Of a stretch of 13,533 nt of DNA, positions 8,601-13,533 are shown in pieces. Numbering within the stretch: position 1 is the first letter of the stretch; the number at the start of each line of letters is the position of its first letter. The notes under the pieces are model-generated. The model was not told the DNA's origin. It made no database searches and worked only from the letters and a program-made list of their open reading frames with translations. The position numbers were made by a program, and so were the translations under genes. The DNA is from Cytophagales bacterium (GTDB lineage: Bacteria > Bacteroidota > Bacteroidia > Cytophagales > Cyclobacteriaceae), in NCBI GenBank assembly GCA_029262955.1, contig JAJCYL010000201.1:1-13533 (forward strand). The letters are read 5' to 3'.

Positions 8601-10010
8601 GAGAGACAATATGGGCACGAAAACGATTAGAATGATAATCTGACCAAAAAAGGCAGTTTTCATCATTTTAGTGGCACTCTCAATGGTTATTTGATCTTTA
8701 CGCTGTTGTAGCGCCACCCCTGATAAACCAATTAATTCGTTGCGACTGCTGGTTACTTTAAAGACTATAAATTCTATGATGATTACTGCTCCATCAATGA
8801 TTATTCCGAAATCAATTGCACCCAGACTCATTAGGTTGGCGGACAAACCAAACTGATTCATCAATCCGATACCAAATAAGAGAGAAAGCGGTATGACGGA
8901 GGCGACAATCAATCCGGCCCGAAGGTTTCCCAGAAGCAAGACCAGGACAAATATCACAATCAATGCTCCGAGCGTAAGGTTTTCAGCAATGGTAAAAGTC
9001 GTTTTGTCAATAAGCTCACTGCGTTCAAGAAAAGGATTGATATAGACTCCTTCAGGAAGCATTTCTTGTACTTCAGCCACTCTTTCCTTAACCCTGCTAA
9101 TCACTTTTTTAGTAGAGGCACCTTTCAGCATCATTACCTGACCAAGAACCTTCTCCCCTTCTCCATTACCTGTTATGGCTCCAAATCGAGTGGCGTGCCC
9201 GAACTTCACCTCGGCCAGGTCACTAACTAAAACCGGTATTCCATTGGTGTTTTTAACAACAATATTTCGAATATCTTCCAGGCTACTCACCATTCCTTCA
9301 CCCCGAATGAAATAAGCCTGATCACCTTTTTCAATATACCCACCTCCGGCTACGTCATTATTAGAAGCTACGGCGTTATAAACATCATGAAGAGTTAGAC
9401 CCATTGCTCTTAGCTTCTCCGGTTTTATTGAGACCTCATACTGTTTAAGAAAACCACCCCAGGTATTGACCTCGACTACACCTGGAATTCCAGAAAGCTG
9501 CCTTTTTACAATCCAATCCTGGATAGTGCGTAAGTCCATAGCGGAGTATTGATCCTTGTAACCCGGTTTTGTATCCAGAATGTACTGGTAGATCTCGCCT
9601 AGGCCAGTTGTGATGGGGCCCATTTCAGGGGCACCAAACCCTTCCGGAATACTTTCACTGGCCGACTTAATTTTCTCTGCAATCAGTTGACGAGGAAGGT
9701 ATGTACCCATGTCGTCATCGAAAACAATGGTGACGACTGACAAACCAAATTTCGAGACGGAACGGATCTCCTTAACTCCAGGCAAATTAGCCATTTCGAG
9801 TTCTATTGGATAGGTAATAAACTGCTCAACATCCTGTGTCGATAAATTGCGAGAAGTGGTAAGTACCTGCACCTGATTATTGGTGATATCCGGTACTGCC
9901 CCAATGGGAATTTGGGAGATGGACCATGCTCCCCAACTGATCCATGCCACAATTAGTAGCAATACAATAAATTTATTGTTAACGCTGAATTGAATAATTC
10001 TGCTAATCAT
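5661..10010 (-). CDS. czcA: CzcA/CusA-type heavy-metal RND pump fused to a TolC-like outer-membrane factor
   Basis: One 1449-residue polypeptide joins two parts of a tripartite exporter. Residues 1-1038 are a full HME-RND pump: spans near 13-33, 343-361, 366-385, 393-417, 450-472, 483-507, 541-559, 879-898, 903-922, 930-954, 976-997 and 1005-1033, with two large periplasmic loops. The fourth span carries Asp400, Asp406 and Glu413, the spacing of the proton-relay acids of CzcA (402/408/415). Sites aligned with the CusA methionine triad read Gln577, Glu628 and Glu678, which argues against Cu(I)/Ag(I). Residues 1044-1064 form a new hydrophobic segment, and 1065-1449 are a TolC/OEP-type domain with two long coiled-coil halves. 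Stand-alone members are separate proteins of about 1040 and 400-450 residues; the fused form is, to my knowledge, widespread in Bacteroidota. It lies 60 bases after the His-rich gene and overlaps the adaptor ATG. The czcA symbol applies to the pump half and metal specificity is inferred. Confidence 0.95.
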   Translation of the reverse strand: MISRIIQFSVNNKFIVLLLIVAWISWGAWSISQIPIGAVPDITNNQVQVLTTSRNLSTQDVEQFITYPIELEMANLPGVKEIRSVSKFGLSVVTIVFDDDMGTYLPRQLIAEKIKSASESIPEGFGAPEMGPITTGLGEIYQYILDTKPGYKDQYSAMDLRTIQDWIVKRQLSGIPGVVEVNTWGGFLKQYEVSIKPEKLRAMGLTLHDVYNAVASNNDVAGGGYIEKGDQAYFIRGEGMVSSLEDIRNIVVKNTNGIPVLVSDLAEVKFGHATRFGAITGNGEGEKVLGQVMMLKGASTKKVISRVKERVAEVQEMLPEGVYINPFLERSELIDKTTFTIAENLTLGALIVIFVLVLLLGNLRAGLIVASVIPLSLLFGIGLMNQFGLSANLMSLGAIDFGIIIDGAVIIIEFIVFKVTSSRNELIGLSGVALQQRKDQITIESATKMMKTAFFGQIIILIVFVPILSLSGVEGKMFRPMAMSFSFALLGAMILSLTFIPALAALVCKPRGERKDLSDRIMAKIQSFYYPVIHWGLNYRRIVLTLAFSLLISAIFLFSRMGGEFIPTLDEGDFVVQPILKTGTSLTKTVDIVTQIEEILLSEFEEVDQVVTRVGAAEVPTDPMSMEETDVIIKLRPKEEWVNAKTKDELADKMKEAMSIIPGVSYEFTQPIEMRFNELITGVRADVAVKIYGEDLEILDQLANRVKSLIIDVEGAADISIEKVDGLPQIAVTYNRPKIAQYGLNIADLNNMLQMAFGGSTSGVVFEGEKRFDLVVRLAATHRTDIGDVRNLYIDLPNGGQVPLREVANIQERKGPAMIARDNTQRRIVVGINVRNRDMESLVNEIRGIIGDQLSLPFGYSISYGGQFENLQAAKSRLQIAVPIALFLILLMLYFTFQSFRQALMVFTAIPLSAIGGIYLLWFREMPFSISAGVGFIALFGVAVLNGIVLIDYFNDLRDEGIEDLKERVIKGTSQRLRPVLLTASAAALGFFPMAFSTSAGAEVQRPLATVVIGGLVTATLLTLIVLPVIYTYFEKYTGKGVGKITLLLLVLLMSGITQPTFSQVNSLSREQAIGLAMANNLNLKVGELQVEQQRYLENTAWDIGKTNFYYGYDENNLAQNDNPLNVFGIQQSIPFPSTLSLGSQVARYDTELAKMNLRIKERQVSKQVALAFEEVLYHQSRLEQFEFLDSLYSTFARATQRRFELGESNYLEKLTAEAKYLEITAKKGQVTKDIEMSTERLRLLLQVDHKISLDRIAMKKEDVNYSNWTELSTDHEGLSYLQIIENKSIANLKLSKHQFLPDINLEYFRGYGKGENAQQFNGYQFGLSVPLFFKSQRGYVQSQRVRSDRAATEIQAYQKNLQSQFLQLKSELDKYNESLLYYETTGLSMADELQHVARKSYYSGESGYLEYVQSLDNARQINIGYLDNLFQYNKVVFAINYLIPQSQK
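6819..6881 (-). other. Hydrophobic junction in the pump/TolC fusion: internal signal-peptide-like segment
   Basis: This encodes residues 1044-1064 of the fusion (KITLLLLVLLMSG, then ITQPTFSQ), between the cytosolic end of the last RND span and the outer-membrane-factor domain. It has the three parts of a signal peptide: a basic flank (Lys1036, Lys1040, Lys1044), a Leu-rich core and a polar end TFSQ resembling Bacteroidota export-cleavage sites. The RND C-terminus faces the cytosol and the OMF must reach the periplasm and outer membrane, so this segment has to cross the inner membrane. It acts either as a thirteenth span or as an internal signal that is cut. Topology is inferred from family knowledge. 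Confidence 0.7.
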
Positions 10011-10070
10011 AATAGAATGATTTTAAAAAAATAAGAAATGCCTCTATTGAGGGTGAAGAAAGACAGAATA

Positions 10071-10436
10071 TCAGGCTGTCGGAGGAGAACGGGGTGGCCC
10101 TGATGACAATGGTTCTATTGGCCTATAGGTAATAAAATAGATGTTTTGTGGTAAGTCACGATCTGAAATAGCAATTATATCGGAATTCAAAATCACATTA
10201 GTGAGCATCTCCGAAACTGGACCTTTAATAGAGGCTTGTGATACTTTCAGATAAGTTTCAAGATGATTGGTACCGAGATCCTGCTCAAAAACATGAGTTA
10301 AGAGGTGAATGATGGCATCTTCTTGTACTTCTGGAGCGCAACCGGGCTCATCCTCATGGCTATGAGGAAATAGTGCATGTACCATTAAAATGAGCACAGC
10401 TCCGGAAACCGCTATTTTGCTAATGACCCTAAACAT
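10071..10436 (-). CDS. Small exported His-rich protein heading the metal-efflux operon, unknown function
   Basis: I cannot name a family for this 121-residue protein. It starts with a basic tip and a hydrophobic segment (residues 8-22) that reads as a signal peptide or N-terminal anchor. Directly after come clustered potential metal ligands: His20, His25, His27, Glu28, Asp29, Glu30 and Cys33 (VHALFPHSHEDEPGC). The middle is amphipathic with further His (44, 48, 58), and the C-terminus is a Pro-rich tail, SSGPPRSPPTA. It is the first gene of the apparent operon and ends 60 bases before the pump gene. From memory, small ORFs with a His cluster and a Pro-rich tail recur next to RND metal pumps in Bacteroidota. 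A role as periplasmic metal-binding accessory or sensor is plausible but inferred only from ligands and context. The ATG at 10436 places the signal segment correctly. Confidence 0.8.
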   Translation of the reverse strand: MFRVISKIAVSGAVLILMVHALFPHSHEDEPGCAPEVQEDAIIHLLTHVFEQDLGTNHLETYLKVSQASIKGPVSEMLTNVILNSDIIAISDRDLPQNIYFITYRPIEPLSSGPPRSPPTA

Positions 10437-10543
10437 CTTCTGATTATAATACTATATAAACTCAATTACAGTTGCAAAGATTAACAAATATCACACACTG
10501 TTTGGTCAGACAGCTACAAGATTACTAAAATCACCTCTTTAAT

Positions 10544-10555
10544 TGACATAGGTCA
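10544..10555 (+). promoter_or_regulatory. TGAC-N4-GTCA palindrome, candidate Crp/Fnr-family operator
   Basis: The sequence TTGACATAGGTCAC contains a perfect inverted repeat of TGAC and GTCA around ATAG. Crp/Fnr-superfamily regulators, including Fnr/Dnr-type ones, bind symmetrical sites of this general form. The centre (10549.5) lies about 41 bases before the start expected from the promoter element at 10579-10586, the position of a class II activator. The regulator is not in the window, so its identity is unknown. Confidence 0.5.
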
Positions 10556-10578
10556 CAAAACTGGTCTTTACTGCCAAT

Positions 10579-10586
10579 TACATTTG
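10579..10586 (+). promoter_or_regulatory. TACATTTG, exact match to the Bacteroidota -7 element TAnnTTTG
   Basis: TACATTTG matches the primary sigma-factor -7 consensus of Bacteroidota at every fixed position. I see no good TTTG -33 element at the expected distance upstream, which fits a promoter that needs the activator site at 10544-10555. Transcription would start at about 10590-10594, giving the 28-codon ORF at 10598 a very short leader. The DUF2892 gene follows on the same transcript. Confidence 0.5.
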
Positions 10587-10597
10587 GCACACAATGT

Positions 10598-10684
10598 ATG
10601 AATGACCAGACCTGGTTAAAGCTACTTTTGGTAGGTTTGATTTGCCTGGCCTTCGTCACTTGCATTTCTCTATTGATTAAATGA
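10598..10684 (+). CDS. Possible 28-residue single-span membrane microprotein
   Basis: The ATG at 10598 opens a 28-codon frame ending in TGA at 10682-10684, 13 bases before the DUF2892 gene. The peptide starts MNDQTWLKLLL and is almost entirely one hydrophobic helix (about residues 7-26, with Cys15 and Cys22) closed by a C-terminal Lys. It would therefore sit in the inner membrane. Support comes from its place right after a good promoter and from the clean N-polar/hydrophobic/basic-tail layout. Against it, 28 codons is short enough to arise by chance in AT-rich DNA, and no clear ribosome-binding site is visible. ATG10594 is in a different frame. The alternative is that this is simply the leader of the DUF2892 mRNA. 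Confidence 0.4.
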   Translation: MNDQTWLKLLLVGLICLAFVTCISLLIK

Positions 10685-10697
10685 AATACATCAAATT

Positions 10698-10919
10698 ATG
10701 AAAAAGAATATGAGTTCCGTTGATAGGTCAATTCGAATGCTGATTGCACTGATTGTAGGCGTTTTATTCTATATGAATATTATTTCAGGCCTATTAGGAA
10801 TTATACTATTGGTCCTGGCCGCAGTATTCCTTCTGACAAGTTTTGTTAGTTTTTGCCCCTTATATGCACCTTTTGGGATAAGTACCTGTGCTGTCAAACC
10901 ACCCAAAACAGAGAAATAG
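10698..10919 (+). CDS. DUF2892 / YgaP-like small inner-membrane protein
   Basis: This 73-residue protein matches the YgaP-type transmembrane domain family (DUF2892). It has a polar start NMSSVDRSIRM (4-14) containing the family's N-x-S-x-x-DR block, two hydrophobic segments near 13-30 and 33-50, and the closing signature CPLYAPFGISTC with Cys53 and Cys64. In YgaP of E. coli this domain anchors a rhodanese domain, whereas here the membrane part stands alone, as in most bacteria. The stand-alone function is not established. The conserved cysteine pair suggests a thiol, sulfur or redox link, which would fit control by a Crp/Fnr-type regulator at 10544-10555. It is the last gene of its short plus-strand unit and converges on the SH3-like gene across 54 bases in which I see no strong terminator. 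Confidence 0.9.
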   Translation: MKKNMSSVDRSIRMLIALIVGVLFYMNIISGLLGIILLVLAAVFLLTSFVSFCPLYAPFGISTCAVKPPKTEK

Positions 10920-10973
10920 GAACAAAATACTCCGATATTAGATCAATAACTCGTTTGCCTGTTCATTAAAGGG

Positions 10974-11969
10974 TTAACTAAAAAGATTATAGGTCACAGC
11001 TAATCTGCCATTTTTTCTCCATCTGATATATCCAACCGGACGAATTTTGTCGGCCAATCCATTGGTGCTGACCATAAGCCAGTCTCCAGCTACACCAAGT
11101 ACTGTGAGTGGTTCATTGGGTCCGGAAGCCAGAATGCTGGCTTGATCTATTGGTTTTAAGCGAACCGGATTTGCTTCCACATCCAATCTCTCTACTGAAT
11201 TAATATTTAAAAAGAAGTCGGCCCATGGTTGATAATTGACCTGATTTCTATCTAGATAAATAGTCTGACCATTGGTGCTGTTAATTATCACTTCTATCCA
11301 AAATCTGGTGATGCTCACTACCCTGAAAAACAGGACATTATAGTCAAGTTTCATTGCTTCCGGAACAAGATAAGGTGGCGCAGTGGCGATGTCATCGTAG
11401 CCAATGCGCGGTTCGAAAGTTATGCTGTCAAGCGGGTTTAGCATATCGGGCATTTGATCAAACTTAGGGCGTCCATACAGGTAAAGTGTCTCTTTCATTG
11501 ATGGTGCTGCCACACCCATGCCCATTGGAAGGCTAATGAATTTCTGTAGGTCCAATCTTTCCTGTACGAGGTACTGAGAGGATAAAAGAACTATAGGAAT
11601 CATCAATTTTGGAGCGGCAGTCTTTGGTCTTTCCTCAAATTCACCTTCATTAGATTTCTCCGATTGCTGATTTCGAAATCGAATAATTAGGATCACGATA
11701 GAAATGAATGAGATTGCCCCCACGAAAATTACCAGTCTTGTCAGTAAACGGCTTGATAGGTATTTCGGAATTGAAATCCCGGCAAACAACCCAACAATTG
11801 CTCCTCCAATGACATACCAGAATATGATAGCTCCACCCGCCAGACCATCGGACTTATCCACTGTGGCTTTACCCAAAAGGCCTCCCAGAAGAAGACATAA
11901 AATGATCATTGAAAGGGTAAACAAGATCCGAAACAATACCTTCGTCTTCATAAACTCACAATTGAGCAT
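10974..11969 (-). CDS. Three-span membrane protein with extracytoplasmic SH3-like C-terminus, unknown function
   Basis: I do not recognise the family. The 331-residue product has three hydrophobic spans near 12-33, 44-66 and 78-97, with two Gly-rich stretches (LLLGGLLGK, VIGGAIVGLFAGI), then a charged linker (100-117). A soluble region of about 210 residues follows, probably outside the cytoplasm. The last 60 residues resemble a bacterial SH3 domain: ILASGPNEPLTVLGVAGDWLMV followed by VGYIRWRKNGRLAV, the usual GdWl...GyirW pattern. SH3-like domains often bind cell-wall peptides or proteins. The middle (160-270) contains a Trp/Phe-rich beta-like stretch without a motif I can name. Met7 (ATG at 11951) is an alternative start that gives a cleaner signal-anchor (MKTKVLFR). 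It stands alone: the ABC permease ends 91 bases upstream on the same strand and DUF2892 converges from the other side. Confidence 0.82.
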   Translation of the reverse strand: MLNCEFMKTKVLFRILFTLSMIILCLLLGGLLGKATVDKSDGLAGGAIIFWYVIGGAIVGLFAGISIPKYLSSRLLTRLVIFVGAISFISIVILIIRFRNQQSEKSNEGEFEERPKTAAPKLMIPIVLLSSQYLVQERLDLQKFISLPMGMGVAAPSMKETLYLYGRPKFDQMPDMLNPLDSITFEPRIGYDDIATAPPYLVPEAMKLDYNVLFFRVVSITRFWIEVIINSTNGQTIYLDRNQVNYQPWADFFLNINSVERLDVEANPVRLKPIDQASILASGPNEPLTVLGVAGDWLMVSTNGLADKIRPVGYIRWRKNGRLAVTYNLFS

Positions 11970-12006
11970 TGAAAGTAAAGGATTATTGAAAATAATCTAT
12001 GACCTA

Positions 12007-12016
12007 AGACGCGTCT
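12007..12016. repeat. Perfect 10-base palindrome AGACGCGTCT
   Basis: This self-complementary sequence lies in the 91-base gap between the ABC permease stop and the SH3-like gene, 38 bases before the latter's ATG at 11969. It is G+C-rich in an AT-rich gap. It could be a regulator half-site pair for the SH3-like gene or chance; there is no promoter element in a fixed relation to it. Confidence 0.3.
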
Positions 12017-12018
12017 AG

Positions 12019-12052
12019 AGCAAAAATCGACATCAAACACCTGCTTTTTGCT
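12019..12052 (-). repeat. 8-base inverted repeat after the ABC permease gene, weak terminator candidate
   Basis: AGCAAAAA (12019-12026) is exactly complementary to TTTTTGCT (12045-12052) with an 18-base loop. It lies 9 to 42 bases after the permease stop codon. The stem is AT-rich and no T-tract follows in the direction of transcription, so a standard intrinsic terminator is not supported. It is recorded as the only stem-capable element in the gap. Confidence 0.3.
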
Positions 12053-12060
12053 AAGATGCT

Positions 12061-13533
12061 CTATTCGTTCCTAAGCGCTTGTACCGGATTGGCAACTGCG
12101 GCTTTCCAGGCTTGATTAGCTACTATAGACAAGGCAAAAACCAATGCAATCACACCGATTGCCGGGAATATCCACCACTCCACTTCCGTCCGTACAGGGT
12201 AACGATCCAGGTACTTGTCTAGGAGATACCAACCTAAAGGAGCTGCAATAACAAAGGCAATAATTACCAAGCGGGAAAAGTCCTTCGACATTAAACTCAC
12301 AAGACTATTGACGGAGGCTCCCAATACTTTCCTAATACCAATTTCCTTTGTTCTTTGTTCAGCCATATAAGAGGCCAGACCAAATAACCCCAACCCGGTA
12401 ATTAGGATTGCCAAAATTGCAAATAGACCTGCCAATTTACGGGTCATCTCAATAGTGGTAAACTTCTCCTGAAATTCTTCATCAACGAATTTGTAATTGA
12501 ACGGGTAAGCGGCATTATGTTTTTCAAAGATATCTCCGACTGAAGCAAGAGAATTTTGCAAGTTATCTGTTGACTTTAAACGAATGGTTATATAACTGAT
12601 CCAATCCGGATCGATGAACATGAACATTGGTTTAACCGCTTCATAGGGCGACCCCATTAATACGTTATCAATGACGCCAATCAATGTTCTTTTTCCTCCC
12701 CACAGGTCCAATTGAGTACCAATCGGATCTTCTAAGTTCATAAGATCAAGTCCTGCCTTGTTAATGATGATAGCTGAAGAATCAGTGGCAAATTCATTTG
12801 AGAAATCCCGCCCCATAAGCATTTTAATGCCCATCGTTTTGGTATAATCATATTCGGTGGCTACCGTGGTAAAAATTACCTTCTGGCTTTCCGACTTACC
12901 AGGCCATCCCAGGAAATTATTAGACCAAATGCCAGTTATCGGACTATTTGAACGAGTCACTGCCTCTACTACACCAGACTGTAACAACTCTTGCTTGAGC
13001 ACATGATAATTCTTCGCCAGGTCTTCGGTGTTTTCAATTCCGATCAAATTTTCCTGCTCATAGCCTAATTGTCTGCTTTGAACAAGGTCAATTTGCTTGA
13101 AGATGACCACTGTTCCAATCATAAGGAATATTGAGAATCCGAACTGCAAAATCACCAAAATTTTCCGAGGGGTTGAAGCCCCTTTTCCTGCCGAAATGGC
13201 TCCCTTCAACGTTGTTACTGGCTGGAATGCTGATAGATATAATGCAGGGTAGCTTCCGGATATTACACCCGTAAAAAAGATAACAATGAAAGAGAATAGC
13301 CAGAATTTCTCAGATGTATAATCAATGGCTAACTCTTTATCAACAAGGGTATTAAATCCCGGAAGCGCTAACTGTGCAATCAGTATAGCTAACGCAAAAG
13401 AAATAACTGCAATGAAAATTGATTCACCAAAAAACTGAAAAATCAATTGATATCGGTTTGAACCTAAACTTTTCCTGATACCAACCTCTCTTGCCCGTTT
13501 TTCAGACCTTGCAGTGGCAAGATTCATAAAATT
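12061..13533 (-). CDS. FtsX/MacB-type ABC transporter permease (N-terminus off the window)
   Basis: This is the C-terminal 490 residues of a permease of the MacB/FtsX class; the frame continues to the right edge. The Met at 13527 is internal, preceded in frame by Asn-Phe, matching the NFMNLATARS block found mid-protein in the roughly 800-residue Bacteroidota members. Counted from that Met, the signature EVGIRK-SLG (14-22) follows the first span of cassette one, and EIGIRK-VLGAS (395-405) marks cassette two, showing the internal duplication. Hydrophobic spans lie near 33-55, 76-98, 122-145, 366-388, 414-434 and 450-472. A periplasmic domain of about 210 residues sits between 150 and 360. The C-terminus NPVQALRNE is typical of the family. 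Such proteins usually pair with a MacB/LolD-like ATPase and use its energy mechanically rather than forming a channel; none is in the window. Several paralogues per genome are common, and the cargo is unknown. Confidence 0.93.
   Translation of the reverse strand, partial: NFMNLATARSEKRAREVGIRKSLGSNRYQLIFQFFGESIFIAVISFALAILIAQLALPGFNTLVDKELAIDYTSEKFWLFSFIVIFFTGVISGSYPALYLSAFQPVTTLKGAISAGKGASTPRKILVILQFGFSIFLMIGTVVIFKQIDLVQSRQLGYEQENLIGIENTEDLAKNYHVLKQELLQSGVVEAVTRSNSPITGIWSNNFLGWPGKSESQKVIFTTVATEYDYTKTMGIKMLMGRDFSNEFATDSSAIIINKAGLDLMNLEDPIGTQLDLWGGKRTLIGVIDNVLMGSPYEAVKPMFMFIDPDWISYITIRLKSTDNLQNSLASVGDIFEKHNAAYPFNYKFVDEEFQEKFTTIEMTRKLAGLFAILAILITGLGLFGLASYMAEQRTKEIGIRKVLGASVNSLVSLMSKDFSRLVIIAFVIAAPLGWYLLDKYLDRYPVRTEVEWWIFPAIGVIALVFALSIVANQAWKAAVANPVQALRNE

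Noticed and set aside
8029..8643. Two plus-strand reading frames of 122 and 67 codons
   Set aside because: They are antisense to conserved RND pump sequence; Ser/Ile-rich low-complexity peptides, typical of shadow frames.
5661..10010. Specific annotation as a Cu(I)/Ag(I) exporter (cusA)
   Set aside because: The methionine triad is missing and the fourth-span acids match CzcA; only the broader CusA/CzcA family label is safe.
10024..10052. CCTC-AATA-GAGG hairpin followed by a T-rich run on the minus strand, between the His-rich and pump genes
   Set aside because: Only four base pairs of stem; too weak to call an attenuator or terminator, though the T-rich run lies just before the pump ATG.
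10437..10500. Minus-strand promoter for the efflux operon
   Set aside because: The reverse strand has TAATCTTTG with one base too many between TA and TTTG, and no convincing -33 partner or metal-regulator palindrome. A promoter must exist here but I cannot place it.
11704..12018. 104-codon plus-strand reading frame
   Set aside because: It is antisense to the membrane-span region of the SH3-like gene and crosses its start; its composition looks like reverse-complemented hydrophobic codons.

Overview
The window looks like chromosomal DNA of a marine-type Bacteroidota, probably from the Cytophagales/Fulvivirga-like side of the phylum. This is inferred from moderate G+C, weak or absent Shine-Dalgarno sequences, lipoprotein-rich envelope genes, a Bacteroidota-style RND-TolC fusion, the very long two-cassette FtsX/MacB permease family, and one exact TAnnTTTG promoter element. 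No rRNA, tRNA, CRISPR array, transposase or integrase was found, and no gene-free stretch exceeds 300 bases.

Layout, left to right. (1) 1-3516, minus strand: the N-terminal 1113 residues of a bacterial alpha-2-macroglobulin lipoprotein, which runs off the left edge. A 57-codon single-membrane-span gene lies six bases upstream of it. (2) 3554-4519, plus strand: a complete tryptophan 2,3-dioxygenase, divergent from the small gene across only 37 bases. (3) 4516-10436, minus strand: a three-gene metal-efflux operon. Its order of transcription is a small His-rich exported protein, a CzcA-type RND pump fused to a TolC-like outer-membrane factor, and a lipoprotein membrane-fusion adaptor joined by a TAATG overlap. 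The last gene meets the dioxygenase tail to tail with overlapping stop codons. (4) 10544-10919, plus strand: a TGAC-N4-GTCA palindrome, an exact TACATTTG promoter element, a possible 28-codon membrane microprotein and a YgaP-like DUF2892 membrane protein. Their spacing suggests activation by a Crp/Fnr-family regulator. (5) 10974-11969, minus strand: an unrecognised three-span membrane protein with an SH3-like C-terminal end. (6) 12061-13533, minus strand: the C-terminal two thirds of an FtsX/MacB-type ABC permease, which runs off the right edge.

The pump operon is the functional core. The fused RND/outer-membrane protein and the adaptor together supply all three parts of a tripartite efflux system in two polypeptides. 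Intramembrane acidic residues match CzcA, and the Cu/Ag methionine triad of CusA is absent, so divalent cations (Zn/Co/Cd/Ni class) are more likely substrates than Cu(I)/Ag(I). The other genes look like independent envelope or housekeeping functions. The least explained parts are the RND/outer-membrane junction, the His-rich leader protein, the two very small membrane-protein genes, the compact Crp/Fnr-like promoter and the SH3-like membrane protein.
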